DNA of 64,000 nt, taken from positions 1 to 64,000 of the forward strand of contig NZ_ATWY01000021.1 of NCBI RefSeq assembly GCF_000421405.1. The letters are read 5' to 3'. Shown piece after piece: positions 34,169 to 43,571 of this stretch; positions within the stretch are counted from its first letter, which is position 1; every line of letters starts with the position of its first letter. Made by a program: the position numbers and the translations under genes. Below the pieces are notes generated by a model, which saw nothing but the letters and a program-made list of their open reading frames with translations, was not told where the DNA came from and searched no databases. Origin of the DNA: Butyrivibrio sp. NC2007 (GTDB lineage: Bacteria > Bacillota > Clostridia > Lachnospirales > Lachnospiraceae).

Positions 34169-36694
34169 ATGAAGCACAGCATAGATTTCTTCAGAGACGA
34201 GATCAGATATGGTTTTTATGTACCCACACAGGTCAAGATTGCCTGGGCGACTGCACTTGACTTACTCAGGGTCATTGATGATATTTGCGCGCGGCACGGT
34301 ATCACCTACTTTGCAGACTGGGGCACGATCCTTGGGGCGGTGCGGCACGGCGGCTTTGTGCCCTGGGATGACGATCTGGATATATGCATGCTTCGTGATG
34401 ACTATGACAGGTTTATGGCTGTGGCTGACAATGAGCTTCCGGATGGATACTGCATACACAACTACGAAAGGCAGGAAGATCACTGGCTGTTCCTTGCAAG
34501 AGTCGTAAACCGCAGAAGAATTTCTTTTGACGAAGACGTCCTAAGGGACAACTACAATTTCCCCTGGCTCACAGGAGTTGATATATTCATCAAGGACTAT
34601 CTGTATTCCGATCCCGCCGAGGAAAAGAAGCGGGACGACGAGGTTCTTCGGCTGATCGCAGTCGCAGACGGGATAACAGACAATTCCCTCAGTCCCTCCA
34701 CCATCGAAACAGAACTTTCTTCTATTCAAAAGAAATATAACATCGCCCTCCCTTCTTCCAGAGACAAAAGGGCTGTTTCTGTTGCCCTCTATGCCCTTGC
34801 AGAGAAGCAGATGGGCAGGGTAAGTCGTGATGATGCGAGACAAATCGGTCAGATCTTCCCATTTATCCTAAGAGGCGGAAAGGGCGAACCCAAAGAGCTG
34901 TATGAATCTTTTGTGCGCATTCCCTTCGAGGATACAACCATACCTGTTCCGGCTAAGTACAACAGAGTGCTTTCAAGCCGCTACGGCAACTACAATGAGA
35001 TAAGGAAAGTCTGGAGCGGACATACATATCCGGCCTTTGAGGCGCAGAAAGACCTGTTTGAAAAAAGTTCGAACGTAACTCTACCTCATTTTGCATATGA
35101 TCCCGAGATGATGGAAAGACCGCAGCCTGACACATCCGGCAGCCTGAAGGCAATAGCCGGAGAGTGCCTTGATGGCCTTAAGTCCCTTTATGCAGATGCC
35201 TGTGCTATTATAAGTACGGGTACGCAAGATGAACTCTTAGCCAGGCTCGGCGAGCTTCAGCAGCTGGCGGTGGATCTTGGTACCCTTATAGAGAACGTTA
35301 AGGGAGAAAATAATCCTCACACCGTGGCCATTGTTTCTGTACTTGAGACCTTCTGCGAGGATATCTACAATTGCAGTCAGTCAGCTTTTGAACTCTTGTC
35401 CTGCAACGAAGCCTCCGTTTTCAGTCATGAAGCATCTGCTCAACGTAAAAGCGAATCCACAACCTCTAAAGGCAGCCTCTGTTCTCAGGATTCATCAGTA
35501 CTGTTATCTCTTGACAGTACACTTGCCGCCCTTGAAAGTGCTCTTTCCGAACACCTTTTTAACCGTAAGGAGATCCTCTTTCTCCCCATCGGACCAAAAG
35601 AATGGAACACCTTATCCGGAGTATACGACCGCATTTCCAATGATCCGGACATAGATCCCGTTGTTGTGCCCCTGCCTCTTTTCACCAGGGACTACTACGG
35701 ACAGCCGACCATGTCCATGGACGAAATAAGAAAGAGTGCCAATATCGGCAATTACCCTAAGGGTCTTCCAATACAGAACTGGGAAACCTATGACCTTGCC
35801 CTTCACTGCCCGGATTCAATATACATTCAGTTTCCCTACGACGGCGAGAATCCATATCTTACTATCCCACGGAATTTCTTTGCCGACAGTCTCCGCTCGT
35901 ATACCCCGCAGCTGGTATATATACCCATAGGTAAGACCTCTGAATTTGGCGAAAAAGACATAACGGACCTGATCGTCCTAAGATACTATGTCACCGCTCC
36001 TGCCCTTATCTATGCCGACAGGATCGCAGTTCAGTCAGAGAACATCAAGACCCGCTACGTGACTGCACTCACCGCATTCGCAGACACGGACACAGAGCAC
36101 ATCTGGGAGGAGAAAATATACTATTCCCCCGAGATTTTTGACGAATGCTCCGATATCTTCAGCGAAAACGCTAACTGGAAGAACACTATCACAGAAAAAA
36201 ACACCACAGAAATGGCCGCCGCAAAGATTACGACAACAGAAATTCCAACCAAAGAGATTACGACCGCAGGAATTACTACCACAGAAATCACTACCTCAAA
36301 AATATCTGCCTCAACAACTGCTTCAATTAAAAAGAATCTTCTCTACTGCATCAGTCTCTACGAATTTACCGAGCACGCGGATCACCTTTTGGGCAGCATA
36401 GAAGAAAGACTTGACGTGCTCTCATCGGCAAGCAGCAAAATAAATGCATCTCTTTGCTTCTATCCCGATAGCTTTGTCTGCAGTGACCCTCTACTGCATG
36501 ACAGAATAGTCAGTCTCAAAGAATCCATTATCATAAGCGCAAAAGAAAGAGGAATTGAAACAATCCCTCTTCCCTCAGATGACGTTTATTCATTTGTCAG
36601 CTCTTTTGATGCCTACTACGGCAGCTCCAGCCCTCTTGTCCACATCTTTACCGGCCAGCACAAGCCGGTGATGATAGCCGACAACGGCATATGA
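34169..36694 (+). CDS. LicD domain fused to a TagF-like tail, with two inserts
   Basis: An 841-residue cytoplasmic protein. LicD domain at about 1-290: FADWGTILGAVRHGG and VPWDDDLDI (residues 48-72) are the nucleotidyltransferase-type motif. About 310-470 is a helical insert. About 470-640: a TagF/CDP-glycerol-glycerophosphotransferase-like half (EILFLPIGPKEWNTLSGVYD, PVVVPLPLFTRDYYG, PDSIYIQFPYDGENP). About 675-710 is a Thr/Ile-rich repeat (ITTTEI). The end carries the shared tail (FDAYYGSSSPLVHIF, KPVMIADNGI). I chose ATG 34169, with GAGG eight bases upstream. LicD proteins transfer phosphocholine or polyol phosphates to glycans. It is the only copy with both inserts. Substrate unknown. Confidence 0.83.
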   Translation: MKHSIDFFRDEIRYGFYVPTQVKIAWATALDLLRVIDDICARHGITYFADWGTILGAVRHGGFVPWDDDLDICMLRDDYDRFMAVADNELPDGYCIHNYERQEDHWLFLARVVNRRRISFDEDVLRDNYNFPWLTGVDIFIKDYLYSDPAEEKKRDDEVLRLIAVADGITDNSLSPSTIETELSSIQKKYNIALPSSRDKRAVSVALYALAEKQMGRVSRDDARQIGQIFPFILRGGKGEPKELYESFVRIPFEDTTIPVPAKYNRVLSSRYGNYNEIRKVWSGHTYPAFEAQKDLFEKSSNVTLPHFAYDPEMMERPQPDTSGSLKAIAGECLDGLKSLYADACAIISTGTQDELLARLGELQQLAVDLGTLIENVKGENNPHTVAIVSVLETFCEDIYNCSQSAFELLSCNEASVFSHEASAQRKSESTTSKGSLCSQDSSVLLSLDSTLAALESALSEHLFNRKEILFLPIGPKEWNTLSGVYDRISNDPDIDPVVVPLPLFTRDYYGQPTMSMDEIRKSANIGNYPKGLPIQNWETYDLALHCPDSIYIQFPYDGENPYLTIPRNFFADSLRSYTPQLVYIPIGKTSEFGEKDITDLIVLRYYVTAPALIYADRIAVQSENIKTRYVTALTAFADTDTEHIWEEKIYYSPEIFDECSDIFSENANWKNTITEKNTTEMAAAKITTTEIPTKEITTAGITTTEITTSKISASTTASIKKNLLYCISLYEFTEHADHLLGSIEERLDVLSSASSKINASLCFYPDSFVCSDPLLHDRIVSLKESIIISAKERGIETIPLPSDDVYSFVSSFDAYYGSSSPLVHIFTGQHKPVMIADNGI

Positions 36695-36779
36695 ATGGGC
36701 CGCGTTGACTCGTGCCAACACCGACACGCTTATCCCCCGCTCAGATAACGACACTTTTCCCAGCGAAAAAGGCTAGGCT

Positions 36780-37440
36780 TTTAACAACCGTACTTAACTG
36801 AACAGCTTAAACAGAAATTCCGGACGTGCGGCTTTCCCGCATCCGGCTCTTTACGAGACTAATTATTCGTATTACTGCGCATAGATACTTACGTATGTTC
36901 TAGGAAGAGCAACTTTATGATGTGAACTAATCATTGCCCAGAATTCGTTCCTATTGTAGCTCTTCTTTTGACTTCGTCTATTCAGCCAAAATAATAGACT
37001 TTTAAGGACTTCATATCTAAATGTCTTCAAACTTCGCAAGTTATCTGTAATCCCATAGTAATGGTACGGCTTTGTCTCCATCCATCTTGTTATGACATTC
37101 TCTCAAAAGCTCCACATTTATCATGTGGGATATGGATGTAAAGACCATGTTTGGATTCTGCGCGGATAAATCTGCTATTCTCGCCAATTTCGTTGTCATT
37201 TGTTTGTTCTTCTTTCTCTGTCTCTGAGTACAGTGAAGACTATCTCTGTGTATAGCAAATGTTTCCTCTTTGATATTGTCTCGCAGACCCAAGCTGTGAG
37301 GAACAGCTTGTTCTCGACTTCCCTCCAGCATTTATGTGTTCATGCCTTCATCGGTACTATTTGGGTCTCCGACTACCTGCAAACCATTCAACTCGCCATA
37401 AACAATTTTGGTGCATTGAAATGGCAATATTCCAGATTGC
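36780..37440 (-). mobile_element. Degenerate group II intron remnant
   Basis: On the minus strand the 3' region at 36817-36849 has the domain V layout: GAGC, a stem, GAAA, then GCCGCACGTCCGG. Upstream lie a conserved-looking intron stretch (GGTTTGCAGGTAGTCGGAGA at about 37385, then a segment ending in GCTGGAGGGAAG) and two pieces of the intron-encoded maturase with a large internal deletion. The 5' end with GUGYG is not seen; the remnant stops at or near the end of the LicD gene at 37444. It cannot splice by itself in this form. Exact ends are uncertain. Confidence 0.75.
36872..37331 (-). pseudogene. Internally deleted group II intron reverse transcriptase/maturase
   Basis: An N-terminal fragment (MTTKLARIADLSAQNPNMVF, then MINVELLRECHNKMDGDKAV) corresponds to the start of a group II intron reverse transcriptase. 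A C-terminal fragment in another frame (METKPYHYYGITDNLRSLKT, YEVLKSLLFWLNRRSQKKSY, LPRTYVSIYAQ) corresponds to its last about 70 residues. The polymerase core and most of the maturase are gone. The join lies where both parts would read GACAAAGCCGT-like sequence, which suggests deletion by microhomology. Confidence 0.82.
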
Positions 37441-37443
37441 TTA

Positions 37444-38472
37444 TTATTGTTTTGCATCCATTTTTCTTTTTACATCCTCAGGATCTACGATCAGTTTACC
37501 GTTTTCATCATACTCAAGATAAATCTCAGGAATATCCCATCCTCTTTTTATATGCTCCTCATAGAGTCTGATTCTCTGATACTTGTAGATGGGATATTCA
37601 TGCTGTGAGGTATGTTTCCTGGGCATCTTATAATCTCCAAATATCCTGGTCAGCACCGTGTCGTAATCTCTGGGAATCGGTACGTCCATAACGCCTTCAA
37701 AGGGCATCCAGATTCTGTCTGTAAAATACCTGTCCTTAAAACCAACCATACCGTAATATATGACCTGCTCACGATTTTCAACATCCTCAGAGCCGCAGTC
37801 TTCGCATAATCCACAGGCCAGATCAAGGAGCCGCAGTATCTGAAGTTCCAGTGGCTCAGCATTGTTAAATGTGTAGGACAGCTCATTTTCCATTGTAGCC
37901 TTGATATTGCAGTATTCTGAATACTCCGCCTCGCCGATGCTCTTGCCATTTACGGCCCATTGCAGCATCAACAGCCTGTCAAGCAGCCTTATCAGTCTGT
38001 CCTGATATGCAAACTCTTCCAGGTCAGCCGGCACTCTGTCAAACACAAAAATGTCCACTCCAGTTGAATAGGGACATCCATGAAACCTTCCGAGAAATTC
38101 CGGAGTGGTATCAATTCTGGTTCCGTTGCAAATGTTGAAGCACATTTCCTTTGGCGCTATTGCTCCCGGCAAAAGAGACTTTGTCTTTAAATAAGGCGGA
38201 AGCTCTGCTGCCACGGCATCCATGAATCTCTCATAATCTGCTCTCAGCATTGCTATATCTATATCATCATCCCAGGGAATAAATCCCCTGTGTCTGACTG
38301 TTCCAAGTAGAGACCCGTAGCACATGATCCAGTTTATATCATGTTTTTTACAGATCTCACCTATCCATGAGAGAATCTCCATCTGAGCTCCCCACATTCT
38401 CTTCATCATGGCGGTCACATGAAACCCCAGCCGTATTTCATTTTTAAAGTATTCATCGGGAAAAGAGAGCAT
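37444..38472 (-). CDS. LicD-family protein, no tail
   Basis: A 342-residue protein with only the LicD domain. MLSFPDEYFKNEIRLGFHVT opens it, and CYGSLLGTVRHRG plus IPWDDDIDI (residues about 49-71) hold the acidic active-site motif. It ends with a short tail (RLYEEHIKRG, then KRKMDAKQ). It follows the fused LicD gene (38484) by 11 bases on the same strand and is followed by the intron remnant, so the operon may have been cut there. LicD enzymes transfer phosphocholine or related groups onto sugars. It lacks the TagF-like tail found in the 34169 and 38484 copies. Confidence 0.85.
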   Translation of the reverse strand: MLSFPDEYFKNEIRLGFHVTAMMKRMWGAQMEILSWIGEICKKHDINWIMCYGSLLGTVRHRGFIPWDDDIDIAMLRADYERFMDAVAAELPPYLKTKSLLPGAIAPKEMCFNICNGTRIDTTPEFLGRFHGCPYSTGVDIFVFDRVPADLEEFAYQDRLIRLLDRLLMLQWAVNGKSIGEAEYSEYCNIKATMENELSYTFNNAEPLELQILRLLDLACGLCEDCGSEDVENREQVIYYGMVGFKDRYFTDRIWMPFEGVMDVPIPRDYDTVLTRIFGDYKMPRKHTSQHEYPIYKYQRIRLYEEHIKRGWDIPEIYLEYDENGKLIVDPEDVKRKMDAKQ

Positions 38473-38483
38473 AAACAGCCTTT

Positions 38484-40412
38484 CTATATTTCAAGGTTCT
38501 GAATCATAACCGGTTTCTTGTTTATAACAAACTTCCTTGCTATCACTCCGGGATCGCCATAGAACGCATCGCACCTGCCAATGTAATTTTCAGTCAATCC
38601 ACAAGAGTCATAAATACAGTTTTTCCAAACTGTACCTATTCCACTTACAATTTTTTTATACTTCTCCCACAGCGCATCATCCAGTTCTTTCAGACAATCT
38701 GTCAGAGCCTTCTGCGGCAGAACCACAGCCACCAGATTGTCAGCATTTTCAGCAAACAGATGAAGCGACCTTTTCATTTTCTCTATTGCCTTGTCTCCTC
38801 CAATGAGCAACATACTGATAGAAATATAATAAAGTACGACTTTCTTACCTCCAATATTTCCTACAAATTTATCCCACTCCTCAGAAGAAATCTCCACTGG
38901 TTTAGTTTTGTCAAAAATCCCAAAATCCTCCGGGAGTACTATCTTTTGATTCCAGTATTCTCTCGTTGGTTCACCCGTAAGCTCCACAAGTTTCTTAATA
39001 TAAACCTGCTTCATCTTGTCCGAGCCCAACAGTATCCTGTCGGAATTGACTACAGCAGGCTGTTCAATAAGCACCGATATACTTTTTTCAGCTTTATCTC
39101 CTTCAACAGCCGGATCATCAGGATCAAAACAGGGAATGTATAGCAATTCATCAGTATATTGTTGAAGATTATGAGAGTAATAGAATTCCGGAACTGCCAT
39201 CACTGTGCTGAAATCGTCATATGGAACCTGTATCACTATCATATCCGGATGTTCATTTGCAAAGTCATATTGTTCATGATCCTCGACGCTAACATGATTC
39301 GGGAAAAGGTCTTTTTCATCATGATCATCTAAATACTCGCCTTTGTAGTTCCTTTCATTGTAAGGAATAGGAAGTACATGAACCTCCACGTCAGGATCAG
39401 ATGAAAAATGCTCCCAAAGTGGCTCCATACTACTCCACCACCTTGCTCTGCAGGGCAGAAAAACCACTTTTCTAATAGTTCTGTCTGCAGAAGGATTACT
39501 AGCCTTTAGAATATATCTGCTGACCGCCTTCAGCAGCGCCTGATTATTCATGCTATATCTATATGGCTGTCTTCCAAAATGCTCAAAAAGTATCTGTTCC
39601 TGTTCACCATATACAGGATAGTCATGAGCCCCACCGACCTTAACTACATTCCAGTAGTCACCATAGTCAGCTCTCAATTTCTCATCATATCTTGCCGGCA
39701 CTCTTATATATGTATCTTCAAACGGAAGTTCTACAAAGGATTCGTATAGTTTGCGGCTATATATATGATTCCTATCAGTAATCCAAAAGCGCATAAGAGC
39801 TACTTTTTCAGCATCAGAAATAGGACATTCACTATAGATTTTTTCAAGACGTTTTAATGACTCCTGTTTATGGTCCTTGGTATATTCTGCAATGACTTTT
39901 TCAGCCCGTACTTTACGCTCGGCTTCCTTCTCAGGATCGTTGTACACCCCATCTAGCGGAAAAATATCTACTCCAGCAGTATATGGACACCCATAAAACT
40001 CATTCATATGTCCGTCAGAATAGTCAATAGCATGGCTATTCACAACTCTCCCAACAAGTTCTCTATATTCAGGTTGCTCATCAATGTTCATGATCACATA
40101 GCCTTCAGGAAGTTCCTTTTTAGCCACCTCGAAAAACCTGACATAATCACTTCTTAGCATGCATATATCAAGATCATCATCCCATGGTATATAGCCCCCA
40201 TGTCTTACAGCGCCCATGAGAGTTCCATAATCTGCAAACCATTTAATCTCATGCCTGTCACATATTCCGGCAATCACAGACAGAACCTTCAACTGAGCCG
40301 CCCAATAGCGCTTCATCATGGTCGGAACAAAAAAGCCTTCTCTGACTTCATCTTCAAAGAAGGCCTCTGCAAAAGAAATATCCAAAATATCTACTCTTCC
40401 GTTATGATCCAT
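38484..40412 (-). CDS. LicD domain fused to a TagF-like tail
   Basis: A 642-residue protein from ATG 40412; a GTG at 40442 would extend it by 10 residues but has no ribosome site. LicD domain at about 1-300 (FADYGTLMGAVRHGG, IPWDDDLDI). TagF-like tail at about 320-642: KVVFLPCRARWWSSMEPLWE, VHVLPIPYNERNYKG, PDMIVIQVPYDDFST, and the conserved end CDAFYGDPGV and KPVMIQNLEI. The tail half is GT-B-like and may bind a CDP-linked polyol or similar donor. Its start overlaps the epimerase-like gene by 11 bases, so the genes are co-translated. Function is inferred from domain order. Confidence 0.82.
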   Translation of the reverse strand: MDHNGRVDILDISFAEAFFEDEVREGFFVPTMMKRYWAAQLKVLSVIAGICDRHEIKWFADYGTLMGAVRHGGYIPWDDDLDICMLRSDYVRFFEVAKKELPEGYVIMNIDEQPEYRELVGRVVNSHAIDYSDGHMNEFYGCPYTAGVDIFPLDGVYNDPEKEAERKVRAEKVIAEYTKDHKQESLKRLEKIYSECPISDAEKVALMRFWITDRNHIYSRKLYESFVELPFEDTYIRVPARYDEKLRADYGDYWNVVKVGGAHDYPVYGEQEQILFEHFGRQPYRYSMNNQALLKAVSRYILKASNPSADRTIRKVVFLPCRARWWSSMEPLWEHFSSDPDVEVHVLPIPYNERNYKGEYLDDHDEKDLFPNHVSVEDHEQYDFANEHPDMIVIQVPYDDFSTVMAVPEFYYSHNLQQYTDELLYIPCFDPDDPAVEGDKAEKSISVLIEQPAVVNSDRILLGSDKMKQVYIKKLVELTGEPTREYWNQKIVLPEDFGIFDKTKPVEISSEEWDKFVGNIGGKKVVLYYISISMLLIGGDKAIEKMKRSLHLFAENADNLVAVVLPQKALTDCLKELDDALWEKYKKIVSGIGTVWKNCIYDSCGLTENYIGRCDAFYGDPGVIARKFVINKKPVMIQNLEI

Positions 40413-41118
40413 ATACCCAACTGTCCTGCTTTTTTTCGCCACTTAAGTAGCCAAAATCTATCTTCCTGATAGCCTTAATTATATCCTTGTAAGGAGTATT
40501 TTTTCCAAACAGAAGTGTTGTGCCAAGAACAAAGCCGTCGACTCCATGGGGAGCATACTTCTGTATGCGCTCAGCACTGCATGCGCCATCCCATATAAGC
40601 TTAAATCCCATTTTCTCCCTGAGTCTTATGAGCTGTTCAACCTTTTCTCCTACATAAGGCAGGAACATCTGACTAGCATTTCCAGGATTTACGGCCATAA
40701 CCAGAACATGGTCTACGATCCTTAGCATCTCTCTTACTGTTTCAACGCTGGTTCCGGGATTGATAGCGATACCGGGATGCATCCCGGCATCTATGATTTT
40801 TTGAAGTGTTGCAGAAGGGTGATACTCAGCCTCCGGATGAATGTATACAGTATCTCCGGGACGCAGGTTATCCAAAAACATGTCAATATTATTTCTGGGA
40901 TGTTCAATCATAAGGTGAACATCAAGCGGAAGGTCGGTTATCCTCGCAATGGCAGCCATGTCATACAAAGACATGGCAAAGTTGTGGACATAACGTCCAT
41001 CCATTATATCTACGTGGAAAGAATCTATACCGGCATCCTCAAGATTATGTATCTCCCTCTCAAGGTTTCCAAAGTCTGCACACATCATCGATGCACATAA
41101 GGTAAACTCTTTATTCAC
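40402..41118 (-). CDS. Ribulose-phosphate 3-epimerase-like protein
   Basis: A 238-residue TIM-barrel protein of the Rpe family: LCASMMCADFGNLEREI, FHVDIMDGRYVHNFAMS, LPLDVHLMIEHP, INPGTSVE, VLVMAVNPGNAS and IWDGACSAERI. Catalytic-type Asp residues in DIMDG and near WDGACS are present, and His residues follow the family pattern. It differs from housekeeping Rpe at the usual VDGG loop (WDGACS here) and in VMAVNPGNAS (usually VMTVNPGFGG). It sits in the LicD operon, which suggests a specialised epimerase acting on a sugar or polyol phosphate used in that pathway, possibly ribulose-5-phosphate feeding the TarJ-type enzyme. That is inference. Confidence 0.82.
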   Translation of the reverse strand: MNKEFTLCASMMCADFGNLEREIHNLEDAGIDSFHVDIMDGRYVHNFAMSLYDMAAIARITDLPLDVHLMIEHPRNNIDMFLDNLRPGDTVYIHPEAEYHPSATLQKIIDAGMHPGIAINPGTSVETVREMLRIVDHVLVMAVNPGNASQMFLPYVGEKVEQLIRLREKMGFKLIWDGACSAERIQKYAPHGVDGFVLGTTLLFGKNTPYKDIIKAIRKIDFGYLSGEKKQDSWVYGS

Positions 41119-41135
41119 AGCCTTTACCCCCGTCT

Positions 41136-41504
41136 TTATATTTCAATGTTTTGAAACATTACCGGCATTTTGGCATTTTGCGCTTCATAAGCAAGATCGG
41201 ACGGATCTCCGTAATAAGCATCACAACCAAAAAGCACTTCCTTAGCAGACTGGTAAGTATCAGATTTGTCCAGATCGCCCCATCCTGCACCGGTAAACTC
41301 ATCAACTATACTTCTGTATTCTTCTGTCACTCCTGATCTGTTGATCTTCAGGTACTCTTCAGTTCCAGACCAAGGATGCCACACAAGATGTACATCGGCA
41401 GATGATTCCTTAAACGTCTCAAGATTTCTCCTGAGTTTTTTAATGGCTTCATCTCCCCTCGAAAGAAATGGCAGTACATCAGTGTAATAAAAGATTTTTT
41501 TCAT
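41136..41504 (-). CDS. Stand-alone TagF-like tail fragment (122 aa)
   Basis: A 122-residue protein equal to the C-terminal part of the LicD/TagF-like fusions: KKIFYYTDVLPFLSRGDEAI, LETFKESSADVHLVWHPWSG, CDAYYGDPSDL and the end PVMFQNIEI. The fusion at 38484 has KKVVLYYISISMLLIGGDKA and CDAFYGDPGV in the same places. GGAG lies about 10 bases before the ATG. It may be a remnant of an older LicD-tail gene or a separate functional half. It is the first gene of this minus-strand LicD group, 17 bases before the epimerase-like gene. Confidence 0.7.
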   Translation of the reverse strand: MKKIFYYTDVLPFLSRGDEAIKKLRRNLETFKESSADVHLVWHPWSGTEEYLKINRSGVTEEYRSIVDEFTGAGWGDLDKSDTYQSAKEVLFGCDAYYGDPSDLAYEAQNAKMPVMFQNIEI

Positions 41505-41621
41505 GACTTTTATTCTCCGGTGAATTGTCTGAATCTATAATAATATTGTATCACATAAATACGCTAAATCGTGATAAAATATATGTAATAATGCCGTTAA
41601 ACCATCTTTTAAGGAGTCATG

Positions 41622-42566
41622 ATGCTCTCTTTTCCAGACGAATTTTTCAAAGAAGAATGCAGAGGTGGCTTTTACATCTCCGAGATTATGAAAAAGAGTT
41701 GGGCTGTACAGCTCAACCTTCTAAACGAGATATTCGAAATTGCCGAAAGACACGGCATAAAAGCATGGCTCGACTATGGAACTCTCCTGGGAGCAGTCAG
41801 GCACCATGGTTATGTGCCCTGGGATGATGATATAGACATATCAGTCATGCGAAAAGACTATGCTCTTTTCATCAAATATCTAAAAGACGAACTTCCTCCC
41901 TATCGCTTTGTTGCAAGCTATTATACAGTGGACAATTACGACAAGCCCCATGCTGTTATATCAAACAGAGCAAACCTTGATCTAGGCAATGACCCTATAG
42001 AAACCAAAATCACCCAAGCTGAATATGATTTTCCTTGTACCAGCTGGGTTGACATCTTCCCTATGGATTATGTTCCTCACGATCCGAAACAATGGTCTCT
42101 CATGAAGGATCTGTATAATGCTGCATTTGGCCTTGCCACTGAAATGGATGCCTTTATAGCCGATGGTAGTTTTGAAAGTACTCTTTCCACTTTGGAAGAA
42201 GTTACTGGAACAAAAATAAAAAGAGACGACAAAATAAGGGGATCTCTGTGGATGTTAGCAGATAGGGTGGCGTCAATCACTCGTAAAAAAGAAGCTCAGA
42301 AACTTGCCTGGTATTATGATGGCGTTCATGCAGACGAAGCAAATATGCGCCCCGTATCAGCCTATGACAAGACTCTTTACATAAAATTTGAGACCATTAC
42401 AGCGCCAATACCTGCCGGTTATGACGAAGTTTTAACTTCTATATACGGCAGCAATTACATGATTCCTGTTAGAGGAACTACAGCACACGATTATCCTCAT
42501 TTCAAAAAGCAGGAAAGAGCCATTATTGCATGTGACAAAATAGCCCAGTTAGGAGATATCTTCTAA
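41622..42566 (+). CDS. LicD-family protein
   Basis: A 314-residue LicD protein: MLSFPDEFFKEECRGGFYIS at the start, LDYGTLLGAVRHHGYVPWDD with the Asp triad at about 47-70, a DIFPMDY motif near 146 and YPHFKKQ near the end. I chose the second of two adjacent ATGs (41622) because AAGGAG lies 5 bases upstream. Its stop is directly followed by the start of the TagF-like gene, with no gap, so translation is coupled. The pair equals the fused LicD-tail proteins split in two. Probably a phosphocholine- or polyol-phosphate-type transferase; substrate unknown. Confidence 0.86.
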   Translation: MLSFPDEFFKEECRGGFYISEIMKKSWAVQLNLLNEIFEIAERHGIKAWLDYGTLLGAVRHHGYVPWDDDIDISVMRKDYALFIKYLKDELPPYRFVASYYTVDNYDKPHAVISNRANLDLGNDPIETKITQAEYDFPCTSWVDIFPMDYVPHDPKQWSLMKDLYNAAFGLATEMDAFIADGSFESTLSTLEEVTGTKIKRDDKIRGSLWMLADRVASITRKKEAQKLAWYYDGVHADEANMRPVSAYDKTLYIKFETITAPIPAGYDEVLTSIYGSNYMIPVRGTTAHDYPHFKKQERAIIACDKIAQLGDIF

Positions 42567-43571
42567 ATGAAAAAAACTGTTTTTCTTCCCTGTCACCCAA
42601 ATATGTGGGAGGGTTTTCAGACAATATGGGAAAAAGAAATAAATGATCCGGATAATCAGGTTGTAGTCATCCCTCTGCCCACATATCAGATAGGGCCAAA
42701 TGAAAAACTCTACGATGCAGAATATATAACCACGGGATATCCTGAAAGCGTGAAGATATATGATGTAAATGATTATGACCTCGAAGCTGAGCATCCGGAC
42801 ACTATATATATTCAGAACATCTCAGATAATAACAATCCGGTATTTGCAGTCCACCCTCACTTTCATACTTCCAATCTGCGCAAATTTACAGACAATCTTA
42901 TCTATATACCCTACAGCACCTTAAGCGACATGGACCAGGACACAACCTACCTAAAAAGAGTCTATAGCAAGATAATAACTCCCCCGGGTATTCACAATGC
43001 AGATAAGATTATCGTCAGCTCAGAATCAATAAAATCCATGTATCTTAATCTTATTAGTGATGGAGACATAGAAACTTACAAAAAATGGTATCCCAAAATC
43101 ACCTGTGAAGATTACCCCAGGATAGCCATTTTAAAGAAGTATGACAAAAGCACAGTACCGTATCCAGCCAGCTGGAACAGACATCTTTTTGATTCTACGG
43201 GAAAGCGAAAAGAAGCAGTGCTCTTTACAACTTCTGTTTTCGGAGTACTCCAAAACAACAGGTCTCACTTTCGAGCTGCACAAAAAGTTTTTGAAGAATA
43301 TGAGCAGAAGAAGGATACTGTTGCTTTTATCTGGCGTCCAAACAAGTACTTACCTGACATGATAATGAAATACCGACCTGAGCTTTTTGATGACTTCAGA
43401 GTTTTGCTGGAGTATTATATCACTCACGATATCGGTATTTTTGATGAAACTCTGACTCCAACTCCCGCTATAATACTATCCGACAGCTTCATTGGAGATG
43501 AATGCGTGGTAAAAGAGCTTTTCGAATCCACCGGAAAGCCTGTATATTCAAATGACGCCGATACTCTTTAA
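42567..43571 (+). CDS. Stand-alone TagF-like tail protein
   Basis: A 334-residue protein equal to the tail of the LicD fusions: KKTVFLPCHPNMWEGFQTIW, VVVIPLPTYQIGPNEKLYD, HPDTIYIQNISDNNNPVFAV, FTDNLIYIPY, ADKIIVSSESIKSMYL, VLFTTSVFGVLQNNRSHF and an end near GKPVYSNDAD. I see the pattern of a CDP-glycerol-type glycerophosphotransferase (GT-B) or a relative. It follows the LicD gene directly and its 3' end overlaps the convergent gene at 43548 by 24 bases. Split and fused versions of the same pair in one window support a joint function. Confidence 0.76.
   Translation: MKKTVFLPCHPNMWEGFQTIWEKEINDPDNQVVVIPLPTYQIGPNEKLYDAEYITTGYPESVKIYDVNDYDLEAEHPDTIYIQNISDNNNPVFAVHPHFHTSNLRKFTDNLIYIPYSTLSDMDQDTTYLKRVYSKIITPPGIHNADKIIVSSESIKSMYLNLISDGDIETYKKWYPKITCEDYPRIAILKKYDKSTVPYPASWNRHLFDSTGKRKEAVLFTTSVFGVLQNNRSHFRAAQKVFEEYEQKKDTVAFIWRPNKYLPDMIMKYRPELFDDFRVLLEYYITHDIGIFDETLTPTPAIILSDSFIGDECVVKELFESTGKPVYSNDADTL

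Noticed and set aside
37200..37571. Plus-strand frames across the intron remnant and LicD end
   Set aside because: Antisense to recognisable maturase and LicD sequence, with no ribosome site.
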